A stretch of 64,000 nt of DNA, from the NCBI RefSeq assembly GCF_019457885.1, contig NZ_JAHZST010000015.1:62001-126000 (forward strand), given 5' to 3'. This document shows positions 17,341 to 25,387 of this stretch, piece after piece (within the stretch, counting starts at the first letter, position 1; each line of letters starts with the position of its first letter). This stretch comes from Shewanella nanhaiensis (lineage in GTDB: Bacteria; Pseudomonadota; Gammaproteobacteria; Enterobacterales; Shewanellaceae). A model generated the notes under the pieces. That model worked only from the letters and a program-made list of their open reading frames with translations. It searched no databases and had not been told where the DNA came from. The translations under genes and the position numbers were made by a program.

Positions 17341-18701
17341 CACCCTTCCCTCTCAATAATATCTAGGCAAGCACGTAGCTCTTTACCAAAGTCATATTTA
17401 CCTGGACAAACAAAAGTACAGAGTGCTAAATCCTCCTCATCGAGCTCTAACGCACCTAACTCCTGAGCTTCATCAGTGTCACGAACCACTAGGTCGCGTA
17501 CTAATAGCGTCGGTAGGATATCCAGAGGCATGACGCGATCTAGCTGACCAAAGGCCATCATGGCACGTGCAGAACCACCAGTATGGGTTGTCATCTGAAA
17601 CAGTTTCTTTGCGCCTTTAAAGCGGGAGGTCACCGCGCGGGTAATGGAGAACTTTTCAGAGCCACCACGAACCCAAGAGAGGAGTTCATGTTGCGAATCT
17701 TCGGTCAATGCAGAGATCTGATTATGGAATCGTCCTAGGTAATCATGTACCCCAGCGGCCGTGTGACCAGATAGGACTGAGCCAGATACGACACGCGAAA
17801 ACCCAGGCTTAAGCTGATCTTTCACGATTTCACTTAACTCGGCACCAAGCTGAGTACGCACGAGTCTAGGATTGAGTACATCAGGTCCCGCCAGAGACAC
17901 CACGCGATCGGTATATAGCTCACCAGTCTGGAAAAGCTTACCGAAGGCGATCACATCTTGATAGCCGATATGCCATACCTGACGCTCAAGGCTAACAGGT
18001 AGGGTAAAGTGGATATGAGTGCCAACAAGTCCCGCAGGGTGAACACCAGCAAAGCGCTTAGTTTCAACCTGCTCTAACTCATGGCCAGGCAAAGATTCAC
18101 CGACATCTTGACACAAATAGACCTTACCTTGAGTCAAACGCGTTAACGCTGCCATGCCTGTTGCAAAAGCTTCTGACTGCTCAGCAATGATGATGCGTGG
18201 TTCTGGCGCTAATGGGTTAGTATCCGTGGCGGTCACAAAGATGGCAGCCGGTACCGTATCTAGCTGAGGTAGGCGTGAAAATGGGCGAGTTCGTAAGGCT
18301 GTCCACAAACCACTTTTAACTAAATTGGCCTGCACCGCTTCACGGCTTAAACGGGAAGGGTCTTCACTTGCTTCAAATACTAAGGCGTCGTCGCCTTGAC
18401 ATCGGATCACCACCGACTGCAATACTCGGCGCTCACCACGATTGATGGCGATGATCTCACCACTGGCAGGTGCGGTAAATAACACACCAGGGGTCTTCTT
18501 ATCTTCGAATAGTGGTTGGCCCTTTTTGACCGTATCACCAACCTCGACCATCATTGTTGGTTTTAGTCCAACATATTCTTCACCGAGAAGCGCAACATGA
18601 GAAGAGGTAAACCTCTCCTCTATCAGCTGCTTAGGCTCACCGGCAATGGGCACATCCAGCCCTTTTGTTACTGTTTTTATCTGGTCTTTGAACTCAGCCA
18701 T
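17340..18701 (-). CDS. nqrA: Na+-NQR subunit A
   Basis: NqrA is the large soluble subunit on the cytoplasmic face of the sodium pump, involved in quinone binding. It starts with the typical KGLDVPIAGEPKQ and has the lipoyl-like segment KKGQPLFEDKKTPGVLFTAP. VSGSVLSGHTAAGVHDYLGR and CTFVCPGKYDFGKELR are further family signatures. About 453 residues from ATG 18701, or 456 if ATG 18710 is used; both lack a strong ribosome site. First gene of the operon, so the promoter lies within 18702-18962. Confidence 0.96.
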   Translation of the reverse strand: MAEFKDQIKTVTKGLDVPIAGEPKQLIEERFTSSHVALLGEEYVGLKPTMMVEVGDTVKKGQPLFEDKKTPGVLFTAPASGEIIAINRGERRVLQSVVIRCQGDDALVFEASEDPSRLSREAVQANLVKSGLWTALRTRPFSRLPQLDTVPAAIFVTATDTNPLAPEPRIIIAEQSEAFATGMAALTRLTQGKVYLCQDVGESLPGHELEQVETKRFAGVHPAGLVGTHIHFTLPVSLERQVWHIGYQDVIAFGKLFQTGELYTDRVVSLAGPDVLNPRLVRTQLGAELSEIVKDQLKPGFSRVVSGSVLSGHTAAGVHDYLGRFHNQISALTEDSQHELLSWVRGGSEKFSITRAVTSRFKGAKKLFQMTTHTGGSARAMMAFGQLDRVMPLDILPTLLVRDLVVRDTDEAQELGALELDEEDLALCTFVCPGKYDFGKELRACLDIIEREG

Positions 18702-18713
18702 CACAAACATCAA

Positions 18714-18962
18714 CCGTTAAAAAATTGGATGCTTAATTCTAAATCTTTGTTAAACTCAAATCCGATAAAGAGGTCACATTCCATCCCCTACTCGTAACTA
18801 AAAAACAGAATTTCAGTCAGTTTTGTGACAATGATCGGCTGATATCGTCGGAAAATGATCAATATGTTGTTTTATGACAAAAAATAGCAGTTGTAGCGGC
18901 TACTAAATTAGCCTTAACCTAAGCTTAAAAATGAGGCAGTATCTGGCTGTTTTTATACCCGT
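18714..18962. promoter_or_regulatory. nqr upstream region
   Basis: This AT-rich gap of about 250 bases precedes the operon start on the minus strand and must contain its promoter. I could not place -35/-10 boxes or an operator with confidence, and no ORF is evident. Confidence 0.4.
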
Positions 18963-18963
18963 T

Positions 18964-18996
18964 AACAAAAAAGGGAATGAGCTATGCTCAATCCCT
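18964..18996 (-). terminator. terminator of the amidohydrolase gene
   Basis: On the minus strand GGGATTGAGC pairs with GCTCATTCCC around a three-base loop, followed by TTTTTTG. This is an intrinsic terminator 35 bases after the amidohydrolase stop. Confidence 0.85.
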
Positions 18997-19031
18997 CCGC
19001 TTTAGTTTTCCAACCTTTCAACTCGTCAGTA

Positions 19032-20684
19032 TTAGTAGATACGTTTGCCATTAATCCAGGTCTGATTCACTTGAGTTTGCCATAACTCAGATGCAGGAAT
19101 AGCAAAGATATCTTGGTCGACCAGAATAAAGTCCGCCTTCATACCTGGTTTTAATTGGCCTATAAGGGACTCTTGATGGGCAGCATATGCCGCTCCTTGG
19201 GTGAAGGAGTTAAGGGCTTGGGTTAATGTCATACTCTGGTCGCCATACCAGCCATTTTCAGGCCTATTTTGCTGATCTTGTCGAGTGACAGAGGCGTGTA
19301 AACCAAAAAAGGGATTTGCCGATTCAATAGGAAAATCAGAGCCTGCGGCGATCACCGCGCCACTTTCAAGCAGCTTTCGCCAGGCATAAGCGCCTTTAAT
19401 ACGCTCACTGCCGAGACGGTCGAGTGCCATGTTCTTATCGCTTGTGGCATGGGTCGCTTGCATAGAGGCGATAACATTGAGCTTGGCAAAGCGAGGAATA
19501 TCTTCCAACCTAAGCACTTGAGCATGTTCAATCCTATGCCTTAACGCGCCAGTATTGGTCTCCTTAATCAACTCTTGGTAGTTATCCAGTACGAGTTTAT
19601 TAGCCTGATCGCCAATGGCGTGGGTATTAACTTGAAAACCAGACTCCATGGCCAGCTTCATCACCTTAGCCATCTCCCCTTCAGGGTATAGGAGTAAGCC
19701 ACTATTTCCTTTTTGATCACTGTAATCTTCAATAAGCGCCGCACCTCGGCTGCCTAAAGCTCCGTCGGCCGAGAGTTTTACACTGGCGATATCTAGCTTA
19801 TGTTCAGGTAAGCGTATTGGCCCTTGCTTCATCAACTCACTAAAGTGACGATCATCGGCATCGAGCATGCCGTAGATCCTAATAGGCATCTCATCCGCTT
19901 TAGCCAAACTGAGGTAAGCCTCTAAAGTATCATTACCCACTCCCGCATCATGAACACTGGTCAACCCAAGCTTTGATAGCTCCTTCATGGAGAGTTTCAA
20001 CACGGCTCTTTGTTCTGTTTGGGTTAAACTTGGAATATTTTGGGAGATTAGAGCCATGGCTTTATCGATAAAAACACCTGTCGGCTCACCACTTGCATCA
20101 CGAATAATCTCCCCTCCCTCAGGTGACTGAGTTTGGGCGTTGATATTTGACAGGGTCATGGCTGCACTGTTCGCCCAACCAGCATGACCATCAATGCGGA
20201 TTAACCATACTGGTGTATCGGGGAAAATTTTATCCAAACTCTTGGCACTAGGAAATGACTTACTTGGCCATAACACTTGATTCCAGCCCCTTCCCTGCAC
20301 CCAATTAAGCTCAGGTTGTGCATCCCTAAAATGCTTAACCCGCTTAACCGCCTCATTCTCGGACTCAGCTCCCCTGAGCTGTGCTCGCATCAAGCTCAAA
20401 CCGTAACTCAGCACATGACCATGAGCATCGATAAGACCTGGGAGCATGGTTTGCCCCTCACCATCGATATAAACCATGGCCTCCTTTTTAGGTAAAGCTT
20501 CATCTTTACCATAAAGTTTCAACACCTTGTCACCTTCAAATGCAATAGCACTAAACGGCTTGAGCACACCATCATTGACGCTGTAACCTGAGACATTTGA
20601 GATTAAACTGGTTTGAGCATAGGAGGTAAAGCTGAGAAGTAACCCGCTAGTGATAAGAGCTTTCACTACTTTATTGATGATCAT
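19032..20684 (-). CDS. exported YtcJ-like amidohydrolase
   Basis: A signal peptide (VVKALITSGLLLSFTSYA) precedes a metal-dependent hydrolase of the amidohydrolase_3/YtcJ type. The metal-binding HxH is in LIDAHGHVLSYG; other family marks are KLSADGALGSRGA, NTHAIGDQAN, RIEHAQVLR and AAGSDFPIESANP. About 550 residues is typical. The protein is expected in the periplasm and would cleave an amide or cyclic amide bond; the substrate is unknown. The start is uncertain: ATG 20684 fits the signal peptide, ATG 20705 would add seven residues. It is monocistronic and divergent from apbE. Confidence 0.85.
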   Translation of the reverse strand: MIINKVVKALITSGLLLSFTSYAQTSLISNVSGYSVNDGVLKPFSAIAFEGDKVLKLYGKDEALPKKEAMVYIDGEGQTMLPGLIDAHGHVLSYGLSLMRAQLRGAESENEAVKRVKHFRDAQPELNWVQGRGWNQVLWPSKSFPSAKSLDKIFPDTPVWLIRIDGHAGWANSAAMTLSNINAQTQSPEGGEIIRDASGEPTGVFIDKAMALISQNIPSLTQTEQRAVLKLSMKELSKLGLTSVHDAGVGNDTLEAYLSLAKADEMPIRIYGMLDADDRHFSELMKQGPIRLPEHKLDIASVKLSADGALGSRGAALIEDYSDQKGNSGLLLYPEGEMAKVMKLAMESGFQVNTHAIGDQANKLVLDNYQELIKETNTGALRHRIEHAQVLRLEDIPRFAKLNVIASMQATHATSDKNMALDRLGSERIKGAYAWRKLLESGAVIAAGSDFPIESANPFFGLHASVTRQDQQNRPENGWYGDQSMTLTQALNSFTQGAAYAAHQESLIGQLKPGMKADFILVDQDIFAIPASELWQTQVNQTWINGKRIY

Positions 20685-20818
20685 CCAATCATTGCCTGCT
20701 TCCATTCATTGTTTTTTATCTTATCACGGGTTAACTTTTACGCAAATGAGCACAAACAGCTAGTAAATTAGTCTTAATTTTCCAGCTTATGCAGCGATAA
20801 AGCAGATAGGATAGGTCG

Positions 20819-21712
20819 ATGGCCAAATACCGTTTAACGGCAACCCCTTGGGGCTATATGGGAGAATTTTCCGCTATGGCCAGCCCCTGCGAGCTACTGA
20901 TTGAGACTGATGATAAACAGATAGCAGATGCCATGATGGAACTGGCCTGCACCGAAACCCTAAGAATTGAGCACAAATACAGTCGCTTTATTAAGGGCAA
21001 TACACTTTGGCAACTCAACCACAGTCACCCAAGGGCCATAGAGTTAGATCAAGAAACCACAAACTTACTGCAGTTTGCCAAGCACTGCTTTGAGTTAAGC
21101 CAAGGTAAATTTGATATCACATCTGGCCCCTTAACCGCTCTGTGGCGATTCGATAAACAGGGAAAACTCCCCAAAGAGAGTGAGCTTAATCAGGCTCGCC
21201 AGTTTGTTGGATTTTCTCGATTAACCCTCAATCACTCTCAGCTTACTATGCCTGAAGGTATGATGTTAGATCTTGGCGGAATAGGTAAAGAGTACGCCGC
21301 AGACCGTGTCGCCCATCTGCTTGCTCACCACTGGGGGGATATTGCTGTTTTAGTCAATTTCGGTGGGGATATCGCTTGCCCAATTGCAAAGCGTTTCGGC
21401 GAGCCAGAGTGGCAGGTGGGTATTGAAAACCCTGAAGCATTGGACAGTGCTGCTGAAATAGTCTCAATCCATCAAGGTGGCCTTGCCACCAGCGGGGATA
21501 CACGGCGATTTATTGAGGTTAACAACAAACGGTTTGGTCATATTATCAACCCTAAAAGCGGTTATCCTATCGAAGGTGCCCCGCGCTCAGTCACTGTTAT
21601 GGCTGATAACTGCACCACGGCTGGTATGCTAGCCACCATGGCGATGCTAGAGGGAGACGATGCTGAAAACTTTTTAGCCGAGCAAGAGGTAGGCTTTAAG
21701 GTATTTCGCTAA
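20819..21712 (+). CDS. apbE: ApbE-like FAD:protein FMN transferase, atypical
   Basis: ApbE proteins move FMN from FAD onto a threonine of NqrB, NqrC or related proteins in the periplasm. Family motifs are present: MASPCELLIE, DLGGIGKEYAADR, LVNFGGDIA, ATSGDTRRF and HIINPKSGYP. Two features are unusual. There is no signal peptide or lipobox, so the protein appears cytoplasmic. In the C-terminal metal motif the usual ADALAT is AGMLAT, so the Asp that binds the metal is a Gly. It may be a divergent paralogue with other partners rather than the NQR maturase. The substrate is not known. Confidence 0.85.
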   Translation: MAKYRLTATPWGYMGEFSAMASPCELLIETDDKQIADAMMELACTETLRIEHKYSRFIKGNTLWQLNHSHPRAIELDQETTNLLQFAKHCFELSQGKFDITSGPLTALWRFDKQGKLPKESELNQARQFVGFSRLTLNHSQLTMPEGMMLDLGGIGKEYAADRVAHLLAHHWGDIAVLVNFGGDIACPIAKRFGEPEWQVGIENPEALDSAAEIVSIHQGGLATSGDTRRFIEVNNKRFGHIINPKSGYPIEGAPRSVTVMADNCTTAGMLATMAMLEGDDAENFLAEQEVGFKVFR

Positions 21713-21819
21713 CAGCAGCAAAGTGAGAGGAACATGACTTCCAATTAACTGTCAGCTATTAACATCGCCTATGCAATATTGTAGGGTTAACAAAACAACT
21801 ACAATAAATTAACCCCGCT

Positions 21820-23013
21820 ATGTCAAGATCTGCCCCTAAAATTGGACCGGGCGCCTTTATCGCCGCCGCCTTTATTGGTCCTGGTACCGTCACCTTATGC
21901 ACCATAGCTGGCGTCAAATTTGGCTATGGCTTACTCTGGGTAATGCTGCTCTCAATTGTCGCTACATACACCCTACAGGAGATGTCAGCAAGACTTGGCC
22001 TTATCACACAAAAAGGGTTGGCTGCCGTAATTAAGGAGCAGATAGACTCCAGCATATTGCGTAATATCACGCTACTGTTGATCTTCTCCGCCATCGTTGT
22101 GGGTAACATCGCCTATGAAGCGGGGAACATTACCGGGGCCTCATTGGGTCTCTCGGCTATTTTTGGTGAAAGCAGCCTGCCTTTTCTTCCTCTGCTTATT
22201 GGTTCCGTGTCGGCAATACTGCTGTTTATCGGCAGTTATAAACTACTTGAACGAGTACTTATCGGTCTTGTAATAGCAATGAGTCTCTCCTTTTTTATTA
22301 CCGCCATACTCACTAAACCAGATTTAGGCGCTGTTTTATCTGGTTTATTCACTCCACAGGTCTCATCACAGAACATTTTAATGGTCATAGGCTTAATCGG
22401 CACGACTGTGGTGCCCTACAACCTTTTTCTTCATGCCTCCTTAGTTAAGGAGGTGTGGCAGCATCCAAATGAGCTTAAGTTTGTCAAACAAGACACCCTT
22501 ATCTCAATCGGTTTTGGTGGCATCATCTCTATTGCAATCATCATCTGTGCAGCCTCAATACAGGGTGACAGTGTCGAGAATCTACTCGATTTGGCCAAGG
22601 GACTAAACCCGCTGTTCGGTACTTTCTCATCACTCTTCCTAGGGATAGGTTTGTTTGCTGCGGGGATAACTTCAGCCATTACAGCGCCACTGGCTGCAGC
22701 CTTTGTGGGGCAACACTGCTTCGGCTGGAAAGCGAATTTAAAAGACTGGCGTTTCAGAACAATCTGGCTAACTGTCATCATAGTCGGAGTGATCAGCTCA
22801 TCACTTCAACTCAAACCGATAGAGATCATCAAATTTGCTCAAATAGCCAACGGCTTACTGCTTCCCCTACTTGCATGCCTGCTGCTTTGGATAGTAAATA
22901 AGACCCAAGTATTGGGCCAGTACAAGAATAGTCTTCGTCAGAACTTGATAGGCGTAGTCGTGATTGCTATCACGCTTGTGTTGAGTATCAAGACGCTCTA
23001 TAACCTCTTTTAA
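21820..23013 (+). CDS. Nramp-like transporter with altered metal site
   Basis: The 397-residue protein has about eleven membrane helices and overall Nramp (SLC11) character, e.g. GNIAYEAGNITGASLGLS and LGIGLFAAGITSAITAPLA. Nramp manganese/iron importers coordinate metal with DPGN in helix 1 and MPHN in helix 6. Here the same positions read GPGT (FIGPGTVTLC) and VPYN (TVVPYNLFLHASLV). The Asp, Asn and Met ligands are therefore missing. It could carry another substrate or be a non-classical member. It overlaps the next convergent gene by four bases and is about 110 bases after apbE. Confidence 0.8.
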   Translation: MSRSAPKIGPGAFIAAAFIGPGTVTLCTIAGVKFGYGLLWVMLLSIVATYTLQEMSARLGLITQKGLAAVIKEQIDSSILRNITLLLIFSAIVVGNIAYEAGNITGASLGLSAIFGESSLPFLPLLIGSVSAILLFIGSYKLLERVLIGLVIAMSLSFFITAILTKPDLGAVLSGLFTPQVSSQNILMVIGLIGTTVVPYNLFLHASLVKEVWQHPNELKFVKQDTLISIGFGGIISIAIIICAASIQGDSVENLLDLAKGLNPLFGTFSSLFLGIGLFAAGITSAITAPLAAAFVGQHCFGWKANLKDWRFRTIWLTVIIVGVISSSLQLKPIEIIKFAQIANGLLLPLLACLLLWIVNKTQVLGQYKNSLRQNLIGVVVIAITLVLSIKTLYNLF

Positions 23014-23453
23014 CTGGGTGGGGAGGCTTGACTCAGCAGCGCTTCGAACTGGGCTAAAATTGATAGACTTCTCTCCCCTTCGACCTGCTGATATTCACTA
23101 AAAGCCTGCATCACTTCAGTTGAGTGATAAGGTGAAAAATGGGTGCTTAAAGGGTTAGATAACCCAGCATAGATAGGCTCGTTTATATCATCAAACTGAT
23201 CAGCGGTAATATCATAACTAAAGCCACTCACCTCCAGCCAATAGTGATTTTCCTCTTTTAATCTATGACGACCATGGATCAACTCAATATAGACGGTTGG
23301 AAACTGCCTGTTAATTAGCACCCCTAAATAGAGAGAAGCCAGCTGACAGCTATTTTTAGGGAAATGAGAAAAATGAGGCAACTCAATCTTTGATGCTTGC
23401 CTCTCATAAACTCTTCTAAGGCGTTTACTAAGCCGAGTTATCTCTGTATGCAT
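23010..23453 (-). CDS. small protein with Cys-His-Asp triad pattern
   Basis: This 147-residue cytoplasmic protein has no recognised name. Three spaced motifs stand out: NSCQLASLYLG (Cys36), NHYWLEVSG (His70) and YDITADQFDD (Asp81 or Asp85). This order is typical of papain-like and transglutaminase-like folds, where Cys, His and Asp form the catalytic triad. The protein could thus be a small amidase or peptidase, or a non-catalytic relative. No signal peptide is visible. Convergent overlap with the Nramp-like gene by four bases. Function is not assigned. Confidence 0.6.
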   Translation of the reverse strand: MHTEITRLSKRLRRVYERQASKIELPHFSHFPKNSCQLASLYLGVLINRQFPTVYIELIHGRHRLKEENHYWLEVSGFSYDITADQFDDINEPIYAGLSNPLSTHFSPYHSTEVMQAFSEYQQVEGERSLSILAQFEALLSQASPPS

Positions 23454-23651
23454 CTCTGCTCCTTTTCCAGATCACAGCGCCAGTAAAATGTGCTCTCAAT
23501 CAAATAATGAGTCATTCATAAACTACCTACTTAGAAATACACAGCTCAACTATTGTCTCCTGCCAAGTATTAACGCTAGTATCCGAATGTGGAAATTACC
23601 ACTGTTTTTTTATTCTCATTCTCGTTGTTTCACAAAGGATTAAAGCACAAT

Positions 23652-24485
23652 ATGGATTATAAACAACCGCTAGCCATGACCCTATTAACTCTGGCTGTTA
23701 GTAGCAGTTGCTTTGCAGCAAATTATCAAAACGTCAAGGATATCCCATTTAAGGACAGCAATTTTAAAGCCTGTGTACTAGCACAAAGAACTGAAGATCC
23801 TGCCGCCATCACTAAGCTTATCTGCCGTCAGATGAAGATTGATCAAGTGGATGAACTGGGCCACTTTCCAGGGCTCGAAAAACTGTGGATATCGGGGCCA
23901 CAACTGAAAAAAGTTGATCTCAGTGGCAATCCAAAACTCACTGAACTGTCCATCACCAAAGGGAAGTTGACTCAATTGGATCTGAGTAAAAACTCCCAAC
24001 TGCAGGAGCTCAATATCAGCTTTAACCAAGTCTCCAACTTAGATCTAACTCACAACCCTAAGCTGACTGATATCAGTGTTGTAGCCAATAGATTAACAGA
24101 GTTAGACTTGAGTCATAACCCTGCGCTTAAGTATCTATGGGCCAAAGAGAATCAGTTTACCTCTCTCGATTTTAGTCATAATCCAGCACTGGTGCAGATA
24201 GGTCTAACTAGCAACCAAATATCTACAATAGATGTGAGTAAAAACAGCGAGCTAAACCGTTTAGGCTTGATGTATAACCAGTTAACTAAGCTTGATGTTA
24301 GTCATAATACTAAACTGACAAAGCTCTACCTTACTGACAACAAGTTGACCCATATTGATATCAGTCAAAATCCTAAACTCAGAGATCTCTGGGCCACAGG
24401 AAACCCTCTAGAACAACTGGATATCAGCAAAAACCCAAAGCTTGATGATTATGAGGTTGACGAAGGGATTAAAGTTAGCGAATAA
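23652..24485 (+). CDS. secreted leucine-rich-repeat protein
   Basis: After a signal peptide (LAMTLLTLAVSSSCFA) and a short N-terminal cap, the protein consists of about nine 21-residue leucine-rich repeats from roughly residue 85 to 265. A representative unit is LTELDLSHNPALKYLWAKEN, with NP in most copies. The fold is a curved solenoid for protein or glycan binding. The mature protein is periplasmic or secreted; no anchor motif was seen. The start at 23652 is chosen because the signal peptide begins there; the GTG at 23589 adds a non-signal stretch. The ligand is unknown. Confidence 0.8.
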   Translation: MDYKQPLAMTLLTLAVSSSCFAANYQNVKDIPFKDSNFKACVLAQRTEDPAAITKLICRQMKIDQVDELGHFPGLEKLWISGPQLKKVDLSGNPKLTELSITKGKLTQLDLSKNSQLQELNISFNQVSNLDLTHNPKLTDISVVANRLTELDLSHNPALKYLWAKENQFTSLDFSHNPALVQIGLTSNQISTIDVSKNSELNRLGLMYNQLTKLDVSHNTKLTKLYLTDNKLTHIDISQNPKLRDLWATGNPLEQLDISKNPKLDDYEVDEGIKVSE

Positions 24486-24509
24486 ACAAATTGATAAACA
24501 GAAGTTATC

Positions 24510-24529
24510 GAGGCGATTAAGTTCGCCTC
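24510..24529. terminator. weak hairpin after LRR gene
   Basis: GAGGCG (24510-24515) pairs with CGCCTC (24524-24529), followed by TTAATC. It is a plausible but weak terminator for the LRR gene. Confidence 0.4.
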
Positions 24530-24591
24530 TTAATCATAACCCACTAATCTCGGAGTTGATCTTGGAACTTGTCTTGGGACTTGTCTTAGAA

Positions 24592-25311
24592 TTAGTATTG
24601 AGGAATCGAGTCTATCTCTTCACGAGTTAAGTAGCGCCACTGGCCAACAGGCATATCAAGTTTTATCTTCCCCACCTGCTCTCGATGCAAGGCGTTAACT
24701 CGATTACCGACACGCGCAAACATACGTTTTACCTGATGATACCGCCCCTCAGTGATAGTCAGTAGCACCTCTTTAGGGGAAACAAACTCAAGCCTTGCAG
24801 GTAGAGTTAGCGCTTGCTCTCCCTGTAGATCTAACCCCAGCTCAAAACGAGCTTTAAGCTCAGCATCAATCTCTCCAGCGATCTCTCCCTCAATAGAGTC
24901 TCGCAGAGAAACGCGGTACACCTTTTCGCAACGGTATTTGGGGTTAAACACGTTAAATGACCAACGACCATCATCGGTTATCAGCAGTAACCCAGTGGTA
25001 TCTGCGTCTAACCTACCTGCAATATGCAGCTCACTGGTATGCTCTAAATTGATAAAATTAAACACACTGGGATGATCGCCATCAAGATTCGAACTTAAGG
25101 TACCGGCGGGTTTATGCAACATGATATAGCGAGATGCTCGGGCAGCAAGCCGCTGGCCATCCTCTAAGCGAATATGATTGTTTTCATGAACCTGAGCGGA
25201 AGGACTAACGACAGATTCACCATTGACCAAGACCTTGCCTGCCAGAATCAGTTCTGTAGCTTCATGGCGTGTCAGCTGTGTGCTCTTACATAGAAATTTA
25301 TCGAGACGCAT
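24592..25311 (-). CDS. rsuA: 16S rRNA pseudouridine(516) synthase
   Basis: RsuA converts U516 of 16S rRNA to pseudouridine. An N-terminal S4 RNA-binding domain (MRLDKFLCKSTQLTRHEA) is followed by the synthase domain. The catalytic Asp lies in HIAGRLDADTTGLLLITDDG (RLDxDTxGLLL motif), and GRYHQVKRMFA is the second family signature. The length of 239 residues is normal. Distinguishing RsuA from related RluE/RluF proteins rests on length and overall similarity. Confidence 0.9.
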   Translation of the reverse strand: MRLDKFLCKSTQLTRHEATELILAGKVLVNGESVVSPSAQVHENNHIRLEDGQRLAARASRYIMLHKPAGTLSSNLDGDHPSVFNFINLEHTSELHIAGRLDADTTGLLLITDDGRWSFNVFNPKYRCEKVYRVSLRDSIEGEIAGEIDAELKARFELGLDLQGEQALTLPARLEFVSPKEVLLTITEGRYHQVKRMFARVGNRVNALHREQVGKIKLDMPVGQWRYLTREEIDSIPQY

Positions 25312-25346
25312 AATAAAACTCTAATAATACTGAAAGCGAAAAAGGC

Positions 25347-25365
25347 CCCTAAGGGCCTTTCTTAA
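25347..25365 (-). terminator. terminator of FAD-dependent dehydrogenase gene
   Basis: On the minus strand AAGGCCC-TTAG-GGGCCTT is followed by TTTCGC. It lies between the stop of the FAD gene and the rsuA start. Confidence 0.75.
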
Positions 25366-25387
25366 CAAAATACTCTCCTAAAGGAGA

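Noticed and set aside
23900..24470. DNA-level tandem repeat in the LRR gene
   Set aside because: The periodicity is explained by the protein repeat; nucleotide copies have diverged, so no separate DNA repeat is claimed.
24442..24630. ORF with repeated LVLELVL-like segments
   Set aside because: It overlaps the LRR gene end and the rsuA end. The repeated DNA (CTTGTCTTGGAAC-like) is short and looks like a local slippage product.
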